The position numbers were made by a program, and so were the translations under genes. Positions 8,921-17,937 of a stretch of 48,696 bases of DNA are shown piece by piece (position 1 is the stretch's first letter; every line of letters starts with the position of its first letter). The notes below the pieces were generated by a model that worked only from the letters and a program-made list of their open reading frames with translations, did no database searches and was not told the DNA's origin. The DNA is from Phycisphaerae bacterium (GTDB lineage: Bacteria; Planctomycetota; Phycisphaerae; SM23-33): NCBI GenBank assembly GCA_030745875.1, contig JASLNT010000073.1:1-48696 (forward strand), read 5' to 3'.

Positions 8921-11900
8921 TTACTTCTGTTTGAACGAGATTATGTCGCCGTTGGTCAGCGCTGCGCAGAGTTTTCCGCCTGAGGCGGCTAGACCGTCCC
9001 ATACCGACGGCGCCGGGAGCTTGTATTCTGCGAGTTTGCGACCGTCGTCTGTTGCGAAGACCGCCAACACGCCCTTGGAGTTGTCCTTGGGATCGATAAC
9101 GTCCGGCCATCCGGCGACGAACAGTTTGTCACCGGCCCGGATAAGTGCGGTCACCCTTATGTCGAGACGTTGGGTCCAAATTGCGCGCGTTCCCTTCGCT
9201 CGCCGTTTGCTTTTGGGGCGTTTGGACTTAACTACTTTGGTCTTGGCGGGGCGGGCGGGAGCCTTAGTTGGATAGCACACCAGGCGATAGGCTTTGGACG
9301 CTGGTTTGAATACTGTCTCTCGGCTTCGTGAGGAGTACAGTTCCATAGCGTAAACGACATCTTCGCCCAGCACCATCAACCCGGAGCTCTGAGCCCGGCC
9401 GAACTTCCAAAATGTCCTGTTGAACCAGCTCGCATCGAGATATCCGCCCGTGCTGTACAAGTGCGTTTTGCTCTTGGCTTGCGGTGATGAGACGTTCATC
9501 TGGCGGATGAATACGCTCGATCCGTCGGTGTGCAGTATGTCGTTCAGCAGTCCGGGGATCTTATTCTGGCTGGTCTCGGGGGTCATCTTGCCTGTCTTGG
9601 CGTTAGGACTGTAGATCGTGTCTCGCCGGGCGACCTTGCCCGTTTTAGGATCCAGGGCTCCGACGATTATCCCGCCGTCGAGATACGACGAACGCCCAGC
9701 CGAGAACCAGCACTTTCCCTCGTGGATCAGCACCGACCCCGATACCGGCCGGGGCGATTCCAATTGTCCGAACGATACTACGCGTCTGTCCCGCCCGGCT
9801 GCTTCGTATCTCCACGCTTCGGCTCCGTCGGCAGCGCGGAGGCAATACACTCGCCCGTCCGACGAACCGAATATCGCTAACCCTTCATGGATTGTCGGGG
9901 GCGAGTCCACGCGCCCGTCGGCGGTGAAGGTCCAGGCGGTTTTTCCGTTGTCGGCGTTTAACGCGTGGATTGTGTGTGCGTCGACTGCTGAAACGTGAAC
10001 CTTGCCTCCGGCGATGGTAAGCCCGCTGGGCGCGGCGCCGATGTTCGACTTCCACGCCACAGTCAGCTTGGCGCTTACCGATGAGTCGGTAGCTCCGCTG
10101 CGGCGCGCGTTACCGCGATAGGTCGCCCAGTCAGCAGGATTGTCGCCTTTTGACTCCAACTTCCCGATTGCCTGATACGCTGGACCTTTTCGCAAGCGCT
10201 CACCGCTTGCGGTTTCGCGCGCCGTTGTCGTTGCAGCGGGCGCCAACGCATTAAACCCCGTCAAAAGCGTCTCGCGATAGCACCCGCACGGGTGAGGCGT
10301 GGTGTAGAGCAATCCGTTGCAGGGCAAATTGCCCACCAGGCACCCACTGCGGACCCAGTGATGCTGCTGTTGCTCGCCCGTGTCCAGATCCACAAACTCC
10401 ACTCCGCGTCGCGACGAAGTCAGGAACCGCTCGGTGATCCTGTTGCGGTAGCAGCGATGGTGGTGCCCCACGTTGAACAGGTCCCTGGTCGACAGTTCCT
10501 TGCGGACCTTGCCCGTCTTCAGGTCAATCGCCTGTATGCGGTAGTTGATCTCGTGCTGGTCGACGGCCCGCTTGCCGCCCGCGCCGGTCGAACCGAACTT
10601 GGTCACGATGGTGTGCACGTGGGTCCAGACGTCATCGCCGACGACGAACACATCATGCTGTGTGTGATGCCCCCAGCCGCCGTAGGGGTTCTTCCACATT
10701 TGCTTGCCGGTTGTCGCGTCGAAGGCGTAAAGTGTGCCCGGCGTGGTGTGGTAGGTGTGGTGGATGTCCGGCTCGGGTTGCGCCAGAAGCACCACGCCGC
10801 TGCGATACACCATCACCGTCAGACCGTATTCGTACATCGCCGAATAGCCCACCCGCGTCACCGCCGAAGCGGGCAACTTCGGACGGTCAATCCGCCAGAT
10901 TCTCTCGCCCGATGAGATGTCCAATGCCTCGATGGTCTTACGCGTCAGCAGGACCACTCGCTTTTGGTCTGCGGTGAGTTCGAGTCGACCGAAGGGGTCC
11001 TGGCCTTTGGTGGTCCGAACCGGGGCGAACGGGCCTTTCTTCCAGAGTATTCGCTCGGTCTTGAGATCTATAGCACAAATGTGCTTGCCCGGTGCGGGTT
11101 CCGGAGCGGTGATCTTGGTTCGCGTGGGCGGTGTGATCTTCACCGGCGGGTTTATCGATACTATCAGTTTCCCGTTAGTGCAGAGGATCTCGTCGGCGCG
11201 GGCGGTCTCTTTGTACACGCGATGTGTCTTGCCCGTCGCGGCGTCCAGCACCGTCACCGGCGCCCGGGGACCCAGCGTTACGTAGACTTTATCGCCCACG
11301 GCCACCAGACGCTTGCCCACGTTGGGAGGCATGGTGAAGCGTCCGACGGATCCGGCCCCGCCCCCGATATCGGGCGTTCCGCTGAACTCAGCCGATCCCC
11401 ACACGGGCACCGGACGCTTCCACAGCCGCACGCCGCTGAAAGCGTCTCTTGCAACGAGGCGCCACTTGCTGACCGCATCGGGGCCCGCGCCGGTCAGCGT
11501 TTCGTCGCAAATGTAGAACAGTCGTCCAGCCGCCGAGACCATCGCACTGACGCTGGGCGTATACCCGTGACTGCGCGCCCAGAGGGGACCATCGGTCCAC
11601 TGCAGGCGGCGGGGCGGGCCCGCGACGCGATCGTTGGCGACAGCATTGCCCCCGGCGTCGTGGAGGTGGTGCGTCCATTCGTCGATATCCTTCGACCAGG
11701 GCTTGACAATCTTGTTCCACCGCCTGTCCTTCTTGACGTACGCCGCCCCGCCCGGGGAGAGCACCCGCATCACCTCCGTCATGGGAACCGTCCCCAAGTT
11801 TTCGGCCAAGATCAGGCTGGCGAGATTGTCGGCGTAGGGCAGGTGTTTGCCCGCGAAACGAGCGACTGACACCTTACCGTACAGTCCGGCGTCCTTTATG

Positions 11901-12148
11901 TGCTTCCGCGCCCGGGCGATGTTCGCCGCACTGGTGTCCAGGCCGTGGACAAGGAAACTCTCGCCGGACCCCATTGCAGCCGTCAGCTTGCCCTCGCCGC
12001 AGTTCAAGTGGACTATTAATCCGCCGGAAACGCCCGTTTCTTTCAGGATGTTGTCGGGGTCAGGGGCTTGCTCGGCAACGGATGGACACGCCGCGAAACA
12101 CACCGCCGAGGCGAATACGAGAGTATTGATTCGTCCAATTCTTAACAT
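8921..12148 (-). CDS. Secreted methyltransferase-like domain fused to PQQ-type beta-propeller (paralog)
   Basis: The protein has 1075 residues. The start at 12148 (MLRIGRINT) gives a clean signal peptide; an in-frame ATG at 12244 would add 32 residues that look non-coding. After export, residues about 35-150 repeat the methyltransferase-like domain (VHLNCGEGKLTAA, HGLDTS, EVMRVLSPGGAAYV). The ID/DEWTHHLHDAGGNAV linker and two PQQ-type propeller sections follow (AIDLKTERILWKKG, FDATTGKQMWKNP, and DWATYRGNARRSG opening the second half). A Lys/Arg-rich insertion (KTKVVKSKRPKSKRR) near the C-terminus parallels the basic insertion in the 402-3482 paralog. It is convergent with the pseudogene at 8303-8910. 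The function is unknown; a secreted oxidoreductase or scaffold role would be a guess from the propeller. Confidence 0.87.
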   Translation of the reverse strand: MLRIGRINTLVFASAVCFAACPSVAEQAPDPDNILKETGVSGGLIVHLNCGEGKLTAAMGSGESFLVHGLDTSAANIARARKHIKDAGLYGKVSVARFAGKHLPYADNLASLILAENLGTVPMTEVMRVLSPGGAAYVKKDRRWNKIVKPWSKDIDEWTHHLHDAGGNAVANDRVAGPPRRLQWTDGPLWARSHGYTPSVSAMVSAAGRLFYICDETLTGAGPDAVSKWRLVARDAFSGVRLWKRPVPVWGSAEFSGTPDIGGGAGSVGRFTMPPNVGKRLVAVGDKVYVTLGPRAPVTVLDAATGKTHRVYKETARADEILCTNGKLIVSINPPVKITPPTRTKITAPEPAPGKHICAIDLKTERILWKKGPFAPVRTTKGQDPFGRLELTADQKRVVLLTRKTIEALDISSGERIWRIDRPKLPASAVTRVGYSAMYEYGLTVMVYRSGVVLLAQPEPDIHHTYHTTPGTLYAFDATTGKQMWKNPYGGWGHHTQHDVFVVGDDVWTHVHTIVTKFGSTGAGGKRAVDQHEINYRIQAIDLKTGKVRKELSTRDLFNVGHHHRCYRNRITERFLTSSRRGVEFVDLDTGEQQQHHWVRSGCLVGNLPCNGLLYTTPHPCGCYRETLLTGFNALAPAATTTARETASGERLRKGPAYQAIGKLESKGDNPADWATYRGNARRSGATDSSVSAKLTVAWKSNIGAAPSGLTIAGGKVHVSAVDAHTIHALNADNGKTAWTFTADGRVDSPPTIHEGLAIFGSSDGRVYCLRAADGAEAWRYEAAGRDRRVVSFGQLESPRPVSGSVLIHEGKCWFSAGRSSYLDGGIIVGALDPKTGKVARRDTIYSPNAKTGKMTPETSQNKIPGLLNDILHTDGSSVFIRQMNVSSPQAKSKTHLYSTGGYLDASWFNRTFWKFGRAQSSGLMVLGEDVVYAMELYSSRSRETVFKPASKAYRLVCYPTKAPARPAKTKVVKSKRPKSKRRAKGTRAIWTQRLDIRVTALIRAGDKLFVAGWPDVIDPKDNSKGVLAVFATDDGRKLAEYKLPAPSVWDGLAASGGKLCAALTNGDIISFKQK

Positions 12149-12297
12149 GGTTCTGTTCTTTCGTATCAGATGGTTGCTGACGCTCTGATTGTAATACACC
12201 GCAGTCGGAATCGCATTGCAGAAAATGGTCTCGGGACTTACCATGCGGATGCTTCAGGCGGAAACGATCCTGAGTTGGACATGGAAAGGAGCACGTT

Positions 12298-14523
12298 ATG
12301 AAGCTTCGTTCGTTCGTGGGTCTATTTGCGTTCGCGTTCGCAGCGTTGCCGTCGCTTTCGGCCGCCGAGGGCGATTTGAAGATCGATAACGCTGATTTCG
12401 AGGCGGGTAAGGGCTCCGCTGTGGCGCGATGGGGATGGTGGTCGCGTACGAAAGTCGGCTCGGCTGGCTGGACTGATCGGGAGCATCACTCCGGCAAGGG
12501 GAGCGTTTGCATCCGCCACGATGGTCAGCGTGATTGGGCGTTTTCCAGCGAGACGAAGTTTGCGGTCGCGCCGGGGCGGGCTTTTCGCGTATCGGCGTGG
12601 GTTAAGGTCGCCTCGGGGCACGTTACGCTGGCGGTGGTCGCCCGGGGCAAGGGCAAGCTGATATCGTGGGATATTGGCTCGGTCGATCGCGGGCCGGTCG
12701 ACCGTTGGACATTGATTCGCGCCCCGGTTGAAACTCCCGACGGATGCGATCAGATATACGTTCGGTTTGTCGGCGACGGTAAGACATTGATCTGGGTGGA
12801 CGACGTTGCGATCGAATCGTGGAAGCCCGCTCCGGTCAAGCCCAGAGAAAAGGTCAAGGGATATGCGAAAACGCGAGTCGTCGAGCGCCTCGATCGCGGA
12901 TTGAACGCCTTACCGGTCGGAACGAAACAAGTGTATCTGTCGTGGCGTCTGCTTGCCGACGATCCGCGGGATATCGCCTTCAACGTCTATCGTCGAACCG
13001 ATTCGACCAGGCCCGTGCTGCTTAGTAAAGCACCCGTCAACAAGACCACCGACTTCATGGATAAGTTGGCTCCCGCGGGCAAGGTCAGCGAGTATTTCGT
13101 TCGGCCGGTTGTTGCGGGCAAGGAGGCGGCTTCCAGCGGGCTCGTCCGAGTCCAGCCGGGTGAACCGACCGGTTACTCGACGATCAAACTCAAGGGCGAT
13201 TACACGTTCCAGAAAGTCGGTCTGGCCGATCTTGACCGCGACGGTCGGATGGATTTTGTTATCAAGCAGCCCCACGACAACATCGATCCCTGGTACAAGT
13301 ATTGGAAACGAAGCCCCAACACGTACAAACTCGAAGCGTACCGAGCCAATGGCGATTTTCTGTGGCGATACGATATGGGATGGGCGATTGAGCGCGGGAT
13401 ATGGTACTCCCCGTACGTTGTCTGGGACTTCGACGGAGACGGTAAGGCGGAGGTCGCGGTCAAAAGCGGCCAGGGCGATCCGCGCGATGCAGGAGGAAAG
13501 GTCCGCAGCGGGCCGGAGTATCTGACTATTCTCGATGGTCTTACGGGCAAGGCTCGCACGCGAGTTGACTGGCCGGATCGCAAATTGTTCACCGGTTCGC
13601 GGGGATACAACTACGCATCGCGAAATCAGCTTGGCGTGGCGTATCTTGACGGGAAGACGCCCTGCCTGATAGTCGAGCGGGGCACGTACAACCTGATTAT
13701 CGTAACCGCCTATGAGTTCCATGCGGACAAGCTCCGGGAGTTGTGGACGTGGAGCAACAAGAGGGAGCCTCGCAAGTATTGGGGCCAGGGCGCACACTGG
13801 ATGCACGCGGCCGATGTAGACCGCGACGGGCGGGACGAGATCGTCATCGGTTCGGCGGTGATCGACGACAACGGTTCGAGCCTCTGGTCGACCGGTCTGG
13901 GGCATCCGGACCACTGCTATGTGAGCGACCTGGATCCGAAGCGGCCGGGGCTGGAGATCTATTACGGCATAGAGCCCCGGCGCGCGAGCAACGCGATGTG
14001 CATGGTCGATGCGGCGACCGGGCGGTTGCTCTGGGGGCACGATAAGCCCACCACGCACATCCACTCTTCGGGTTTGGTAAGCGATATCGACCCGCGCTAT
14101 CCCGGTGCGGAGTGTTACAGCGGAGAGCGCGACCTGAAGGACAAACGCTGGATTCACAGTAGTAAGGGAAAAGTGCTGGCGATGAAGGACCTCGGCGGGT
14201 TGGCGCCGCGCGGGGCCTACTGGGACGCCGATCCGCAGCGAGAGCTTATTCGCAGCGGGCGGATCGAAAAGTACGGTGGCGAGCGATTGGGAAAGCTCCC
14301 GGGACGTCTGGTCGCCATTGCCGATATTCTGGGCGATTGGCGTGAAGAGCTTGTTGTTTCAGTAGCTGGCCAGATGCGCATCTACTCCACCACGATTCGG
14401 GCGACAGACCGACGCGTCTGCCTCATGCAGGATCCGATATATAGAATCGATGTCGCCCATGCGGCAATGGGATACATGCAGGTTCCCATGCTGAGTTACG
14501 ATATGGCGTCTGGCGGTCGTTAA
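12298..14523 (+). CDS. Rhamnogalacturonan lyase-like polysaccharide lyase (PL11) with N-terminal CBM-like domain
   Basis: This 741-residue secreted protein has a signal peptide of about 22 residues. A jelly-roll carbohydrate-binding-like domain spans about 25-175 (DNADFEAGKG, FAVAPGRAFRVSAWVKV, LIWVDDVAIESW). From about 195 the sequence matches PL11: RGLNALPVGTKQVYLSWRLL, DIAFNVYRR, then propeller blades with Ca-binding-like loops DLDRDGRMDFVIKQPHDN, DFDGDGKAEVAVKSG and DVDRDGRDEIVIGS. PL11 enzymes (YesW/YesX type) cut the rhamnose-galacturonate backbone of rhamnogalacturonan I by beta-elimination. AAGGAG six bases before the ATG supports the start. It is first in a four-gene plus-strand operon with an enolase-superfamily enzyme, a PQQ/LamG protein and a second lyase-like gene. 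Confidence 0.9.
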   Translation: MKLRSFVGLFAFAFAALPSLSAAEGDLKIDNADFEAGKGSAVARWGWWSRTKVGSAGWTDREHHSGKGSVCIRHDGQRDWAFSSETKFAVAPGRAFRVSAWVKVASGHVTLAVVARGKGKLISWDIGSVDRGPVDRWTLIRAPVETPDGCDQIYVRFVGDGKTLIWVDDVAIESWKPAPVKPREKVKGYAKTRVVERLDRGLNALPVGTKQVYLSWRLLADDPRDIAFNVYRRTDSTRPVLLSKAPVNKTTDFMDKLAPAGKVSEYFVRPVVAGKEAASSGLVRVQPGEPTGYSTIKLKGDYTFQKVGLADLDRDGRMDFVIKQPHDNIDPWYKYWKRSPNTYKLEAYRANGDFLWRYDMGWAIERGIWYSPYVVWDFDGDGKAEVAVKSGQGDPRDAGGKVRSGPEYLTILDGLTGKARTRVDWPDRKLFTGSRGYNYASRNQLGVAYLDGKTPCLIVERGTYNLIIVTAYEFHADKLRELWTWSNKREPRKYWGQGAHWMHAADVDRDGRDEIVIGSAVIDDNGSSLWSTGLGHPDHCYVSDLDPKRPGLEIYYGIEPRRASNAMCMVDAATGRLLWGHDKPTTHIHSSGLVSDIDPRYPGAECYSGERDLKDKRWIHSSKGKVLAMKDLGGLAPRGAYWDADPQRELIRSGRIEKYGGERLGKLPGRLVAIADILGDWREELVVSVAGQMRIYSTTIRATDRRVCLMQDPIYRIDVAHAAMGYMQVPMLSYDMASGGR

Positions 14524-14546
14524 ATCGAGCCCAAAGGAGCCTCCTG

Positions 14547-15794
14547 ATGGACAATACACGCCGCAATTTCATCAAATCCGCTGTCGGCGTCGGGGCGATC
14601 GCAGCAGTATCGGGCACGATGTCGGCCGCCAAACGCCCAAAGGCGTCTGCTGAGGCCTTGGATCGGGCAGCGGCCGGGCCCGTGCTCAAACTTGACGGTC
14701 TCAGCGTGCCGATCAAGATAGCGTCGGTCGAGTTGATGAGAGGCTCGGGGCAGTATTTCGTTCGCGTACGCTCGACCGACGGCGCCGAAGGCGTCGCGAT
14801 AACCAACAGCCGCGCCGGAGTGCTGCATCCGATTTTTCGTCAACTCGTGGCGCCTTACTTTGTGGGGAAAGACGCCCGAACACTCGACTCGCTGGTGGAC
14901 GGTGTTTACGTGTATCGCAGCAACTACAAGCTGGCTGGCCTGCCGCTGTGGTGCTGCGTGGCGTGGATAGAATTCGCCATCCTTGACATGCTGGGCAAGA
15001 TGGCTAAGAAGCCGGTTGGCGACTTGCTGGGGGGCGTAGTTCGTCGGACCGTGCCCATCTACATAGCCAGCGGACGCCGCGGCAACAAGCCCCAGCAGGA
15101 GGCGACTCTTCTCGCCAAAAGCATAGAGAAGGTCGGCGCCAAGGCCGTGAAGTTCAAAGTCGGAGCCCGCATGCGCAACAACGCCGATTCCCGCCCCGGG
15201 CGCCCCGAAGCCCTGATTCCGCTGGTCCGCAAGACCCTTGGCGACAAGATCACGCTCCATGTCGACTCCAACGGATCGTACGACGCACCCAGAGCCATCG
15301 AGGTCGGCAAGTTGCTGCAGGACCACGACTATCACTTCTTCGAGGAACCTTGCCCGTTCGACCACCTTGAAGACACCAGGCGTGTCGCCGATGCATTGAA
15401 GATATCCATCGCGGGCGGCGAGTGCGAGGGCAGCGTGCGGCGCTTTCGGTGGATGATTCGCAACAGCGCGGTTCAAATAGTCCAGCCGGACCTGCACTAC
15501 TACGGCGGTATGATTCGTGCGATGCGCGTAGCCCGGATGGCTGCGGCGGCTGACATGGCGGTTACGGTTCACATGTCCGGCGGCGGGGTGGGGTATGTCG
15601 ATATGCTCCAGTTTGCTTCGTGCGTTCCGAATATCGGGGCCTTCCAGGAATACAAGGGAGGCGTGGAGCGAACGGGCCAGTGGTATGACCCGCCGCTGAA
15701 ACTCATCGACGGGGCGGTGACGGTTCCGACCGGTCCGGGGATGGGGCTTGCCTCGGACGCCGAAGTGTTCAAGAATGCAAAACCGCTGGGATAG
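14547..15794 (+). CDS. Tat-exported mandelate racemase/muconate lactonizing enzyme family protein (sugar-acid dehydratase-like)
   Basis: The protein has 415 residues of the enolase superfamily. A twin-arginine signal is present (TRRNFIK). The N-terminal capping domain contains GAEGVAITNSRAGVL. The barrel has the KxK motif KFKVG near 200, metal ligands D (HVDSNGSYD, near 237), E (FFEEPCPFD, near 265) and E (AGGECEG, near 289), and a C-terminal His in VTVHMSGGG near 340. This set fits acid-sugar dehydratases such as those acting on rhamnonate, galactonate or gluconate, but the substrate is not determined. Export is unusual, since most relatives are cytoplasmic. AAAGGAG lies upstream of the ATG and the gene follows the PL11-like gene by 23 bases. 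It could process sugar acids from the lyase reaction outside the cytoplasm; that is inference. Confidence 0.88.
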   Translation: MDNTRRNFIKSAVGVGAIAAVSGTMSAAKRPKASAEALDRAAAGPVLKLDGLSVPIKIASVELMRGSGQYFVRVRSTDGAEGVAITNSRAGVLHPIFRQLVAPYFVGKDARTLDSLVDGVYVYRSNYKLAGLPLWCCVAWIEFAILDMLGKMAKKPVGDLLGGVVRRTVPIYIASGRRGNKPQQEATLLAKSIEKVGAKAVKFKVGARMRNNADSRPGRPEALIPLVRKTLGDKITLHVDSNGSYDAPRAIEVGKLLQDHDYHFFEEPCPFDHLEDTRRVADALKISIAGGECEGSVRRFRWMIRNSAVQIVQPDLHYYGGMIRAMRVARMAAAADMAVTVHMSGGGVGYVDMLQFASCVPNIGAFQEYKGGVERTGQWYDPPLKLIDGAVTVPTGPGMGLASDAEVFKNAKPLG

Positions 15795-15885
15795 TCTCGA
15801 TTATGATTCGGCAGGCCAGCGCCGAACGCCGATGCGCACCGACAGGCAATTATCGATCGCTGAGCAGCGTTACACTGGATGTCCT

Positions 15886-17937
15886 ATGAATAGAGCGAAT
15901 ATTCTACTTCTTGCGATTGTGATCTCGATGTTCGTTTCCGCTGCCAGCGGTGAAGACTGGGTCTGCTGGCGCGGCGCCAATCATAACGGTGTGGTGGGCG
16001 AGAAGTCCGGTTGGCCCGAAAACTGGCCTCCCAAAGAGGCCTGGAGACGCAACGTCGGATACGGATGTACTTCACCGATAATCGTCGACGGAAAGTTGTA
16101 CGTGATGGGATGGCGGGGCTCGGCGCGGCGTCGCGGTGGAAAGGGGACCGACACGCTGTACTGCATTGATGCGGCCTCGGGGAAGGATGTTTGGAAGCAA
16201 TCTTATTCGTGCCCGTATCAGGGCAGGATTAGTACGGGCGATGCGGGTGCGTACGGGGGACCATCGTCTACGCCGACGTTCGACAAGTCCACCGGTTTCC
16301 TCTATACGTTGAGTATCGACGGCGACCTGCAGTGTTGGGATGCGACGAAGGGCGGTTTGCTCGTCTGGAAGCTGAATTTTTACGACAAGTACAAGGTCCC
16401 CAGGCGGCCTCATGTAGGCGGGGGGAGGCGCGATTACGGATACCCCGGATCGGTGCTGATACGCGGTGACACGCTGCTGGCGGAAGTAGGCACGCCGACA
16501 GGGACGGTCATGGGTTTTGACAAGAAGACCGGTCGGCGGATATGGGCCTCGCAGTATAACGGACCGGCGGGGCACACCGGAGGACTCGTTCCGATTAGCG
16601 TGAACCGGGCTGACTGCATCGCCGTGCTGACGCTTAAGGAACTTGTGGTGATGCGAATCGACAAGGGATTTGAAGGCAAGACCGTTGCGACGACCAAATG
16701 GCAAACCGAGTTCAGTTGCAACATCTCCACGCCGACGGTTGTTGGTGATCGAGTGCTGGTTACGTCAGCGTACAACAACAAAGCCGCAGTGATGTTCAGA
16801 GTCGCCTCCGGGCGGATGAAACCGGTCTGGCGGGCCAGGTTCTACTCCACCAACGGAAGCCCGGTAATCCATCGCGGGCGGGTGTATATCATCAAGGATT
16901 CGCTCAGATGCCTGGACGCCGCGACAGGCAAGTTGCTGTGGTCCGGGGGGAGTTTTGGCGACGGTTCATGCCTTGCGACCGCCGACGACAAGATCATAGC
17001 TTTCGGCAAGGGGAGAGCCAGCCTGGTGGACGTATCATCCGCGGGCGGGAAGTACCGGGAATTGATGAGGATTAATTGCGGGCTCCGATCCACCTGCTAT
17101 CCGCATATTACGCTGGCCGGAGGATTCCTCTGCGCCAAGGACCGCAGTGGAGCGATGGTTTGCTTCGACACCAGCACGCGCGGGGCACAAAACGCAGCCA
17201 AACCGACACCGCCAAGTCCGCCGGTTGAGAGACCTTTGAACGTGAAGATGCCCAAAATGTCGGCGACCTGGCCGGGGAGCACTGAGGATGCTGTCTTTGT
17301 GTGGGCCACCGGAGAATCGCAAAAGAAGATCACCGGCGTCGCCTCTGGGGTAAAACCTCGCGACGATGCGCCGACAGGCTCTGATGGAGAGATGATTCTC
17401 GGCCGCGGAGCAATGCTCGCCCAGAACGCCGACGCCGCCCTGCTGAAAGCCTGCAAAGCGTCGAACCAGTTGTCGATAGAGGCCGTTATCACCCCGGGGA
17501 ACACCAAACAGGGCGGGCCCGCCCGGATCATCTCGTTTTCGCAGGATGCTTACAATCGCAATTTTACGCTCGGTCAGCAGGGCTCTGCTTTGGTCCTTCG
17601 GCTGCGAACGACGAGCACGGGCGTAAATGGCATGAAACCGGAAACTAGTCTATGCAAAGTGGCTGCGGCCAGGTCGCAGCACGTGATCGTTACGTATTCG
17701 CCCGGAAAACTCTCCTGTTATCTGAACGGTAAGAGCGTTCTGCAGAGCGAGAGGGTCCGAGGCGATTTCAGCAACTGGTCGCCGATGCACCTGTTGTTCG
17801 GTGATGAATGGGACGGTCAGAGACGCTGGTCGGGCAAGCTGCAGGGGATAGCCGTCCATTCCCGTATCATCGGAGCCAAAGAAGCCGCCGCCAGACATAA
17901 ACTCGCGATGGGAAATGACAGGAGAGATGAGAAATGA
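15886..17937 (+). CDS. Secreted PQQ-type beta-propeller with C-terminal LamG-like domain
   Basis: The protein has 683 residues from the ATG at 15886, chosen because a signal peptide (NRANILLLAIVISMFVSAASG) starts there; upstream in-frame codons look non-coding. Residues about 24-440 form a PQQ/quinoprotein-like propeller (DWVCWRGANHNGV, CIDAASGKDVWKQ, GFDKKTGRRIWASQ, CLDAATGKLLWSGG). No methyltransferase-like domain is present, unlike the other propeller proteins in the window. After a Pro-rich linker (about 455-465), residues about 500-683 form a LamG/concanavalin-like jelly roll (LSIEAVITPGNT, LSCYLNGKSVLQSE, GKLQGIAVHSRII). It probably binds carbohydrate. Its stop overlaps the next start (ATGA at 17934), so it is translationally coupled to the heparinase-like gene. 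A catalytic role is unproven. Confidence 0.87.
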   Translation: MNRANILLLAIVISMFVSAASGEDWVCWRGANHNGVVGEKSGWPENWPPKEAWRRNVGYGCTSPIIVDGKLYVMGWRGSARRRGGKGTDTLYCIDAASGKDVWKQSYSCPYQGRISTGDAGAYGGPSSTPTFDKSTGFLYTLSIDGDLQCWDATKGGLLVWKLNFYDKYKVPRRPHVGGGRRDYGYPGSVLIRGDTLLAEVGTPTGTVMGFDKKTGRRIWASQYNGPAGHTGGLVPISVNRADCIAVLTLKELVVMRIDKGFEGKTVATTKWQTEFSCNISTPTVVGDRVLVTSAYNNKAAVMFRVASGRMKPVWRARFYSTNGSPVIHRGRVYIIKDSLRCLDAATGKLLWSGGSFGDGSCLATADDKIIAFGKGRASLVDVSSAGGKYRELMRINCGLRSTCYPHITLAGGFLCAKDRSGAMVCFDTSTRGAQNAAKPTPPSPPVERPLNVKMPKMSATWPGSTEDAVFVWATGESQKKITGVASGVKPRDDAPTGSDGEMILGRGAMLAQNADAALLKACKASNQLSIEAVITPGNTKQGGPARIISFSQDAYNRNFTLGQQGSALVLRLRTTSTGVNGMKPETSLCKVAAARSQHVIVTYSPGKLSCYLNGKSVLQSERVRGDFSNWSPMHLLFGDEWDGQRRWSGKLQGIAVHSRIIGAKEAAARHKLAMGNDRRDEK

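Noticed and set aside
12149..12244. Longer start for the 8921-12148 propeller gene
   Set aside because: The added 32 residues precede the signal peptide and look non-coding; export would be blocked.
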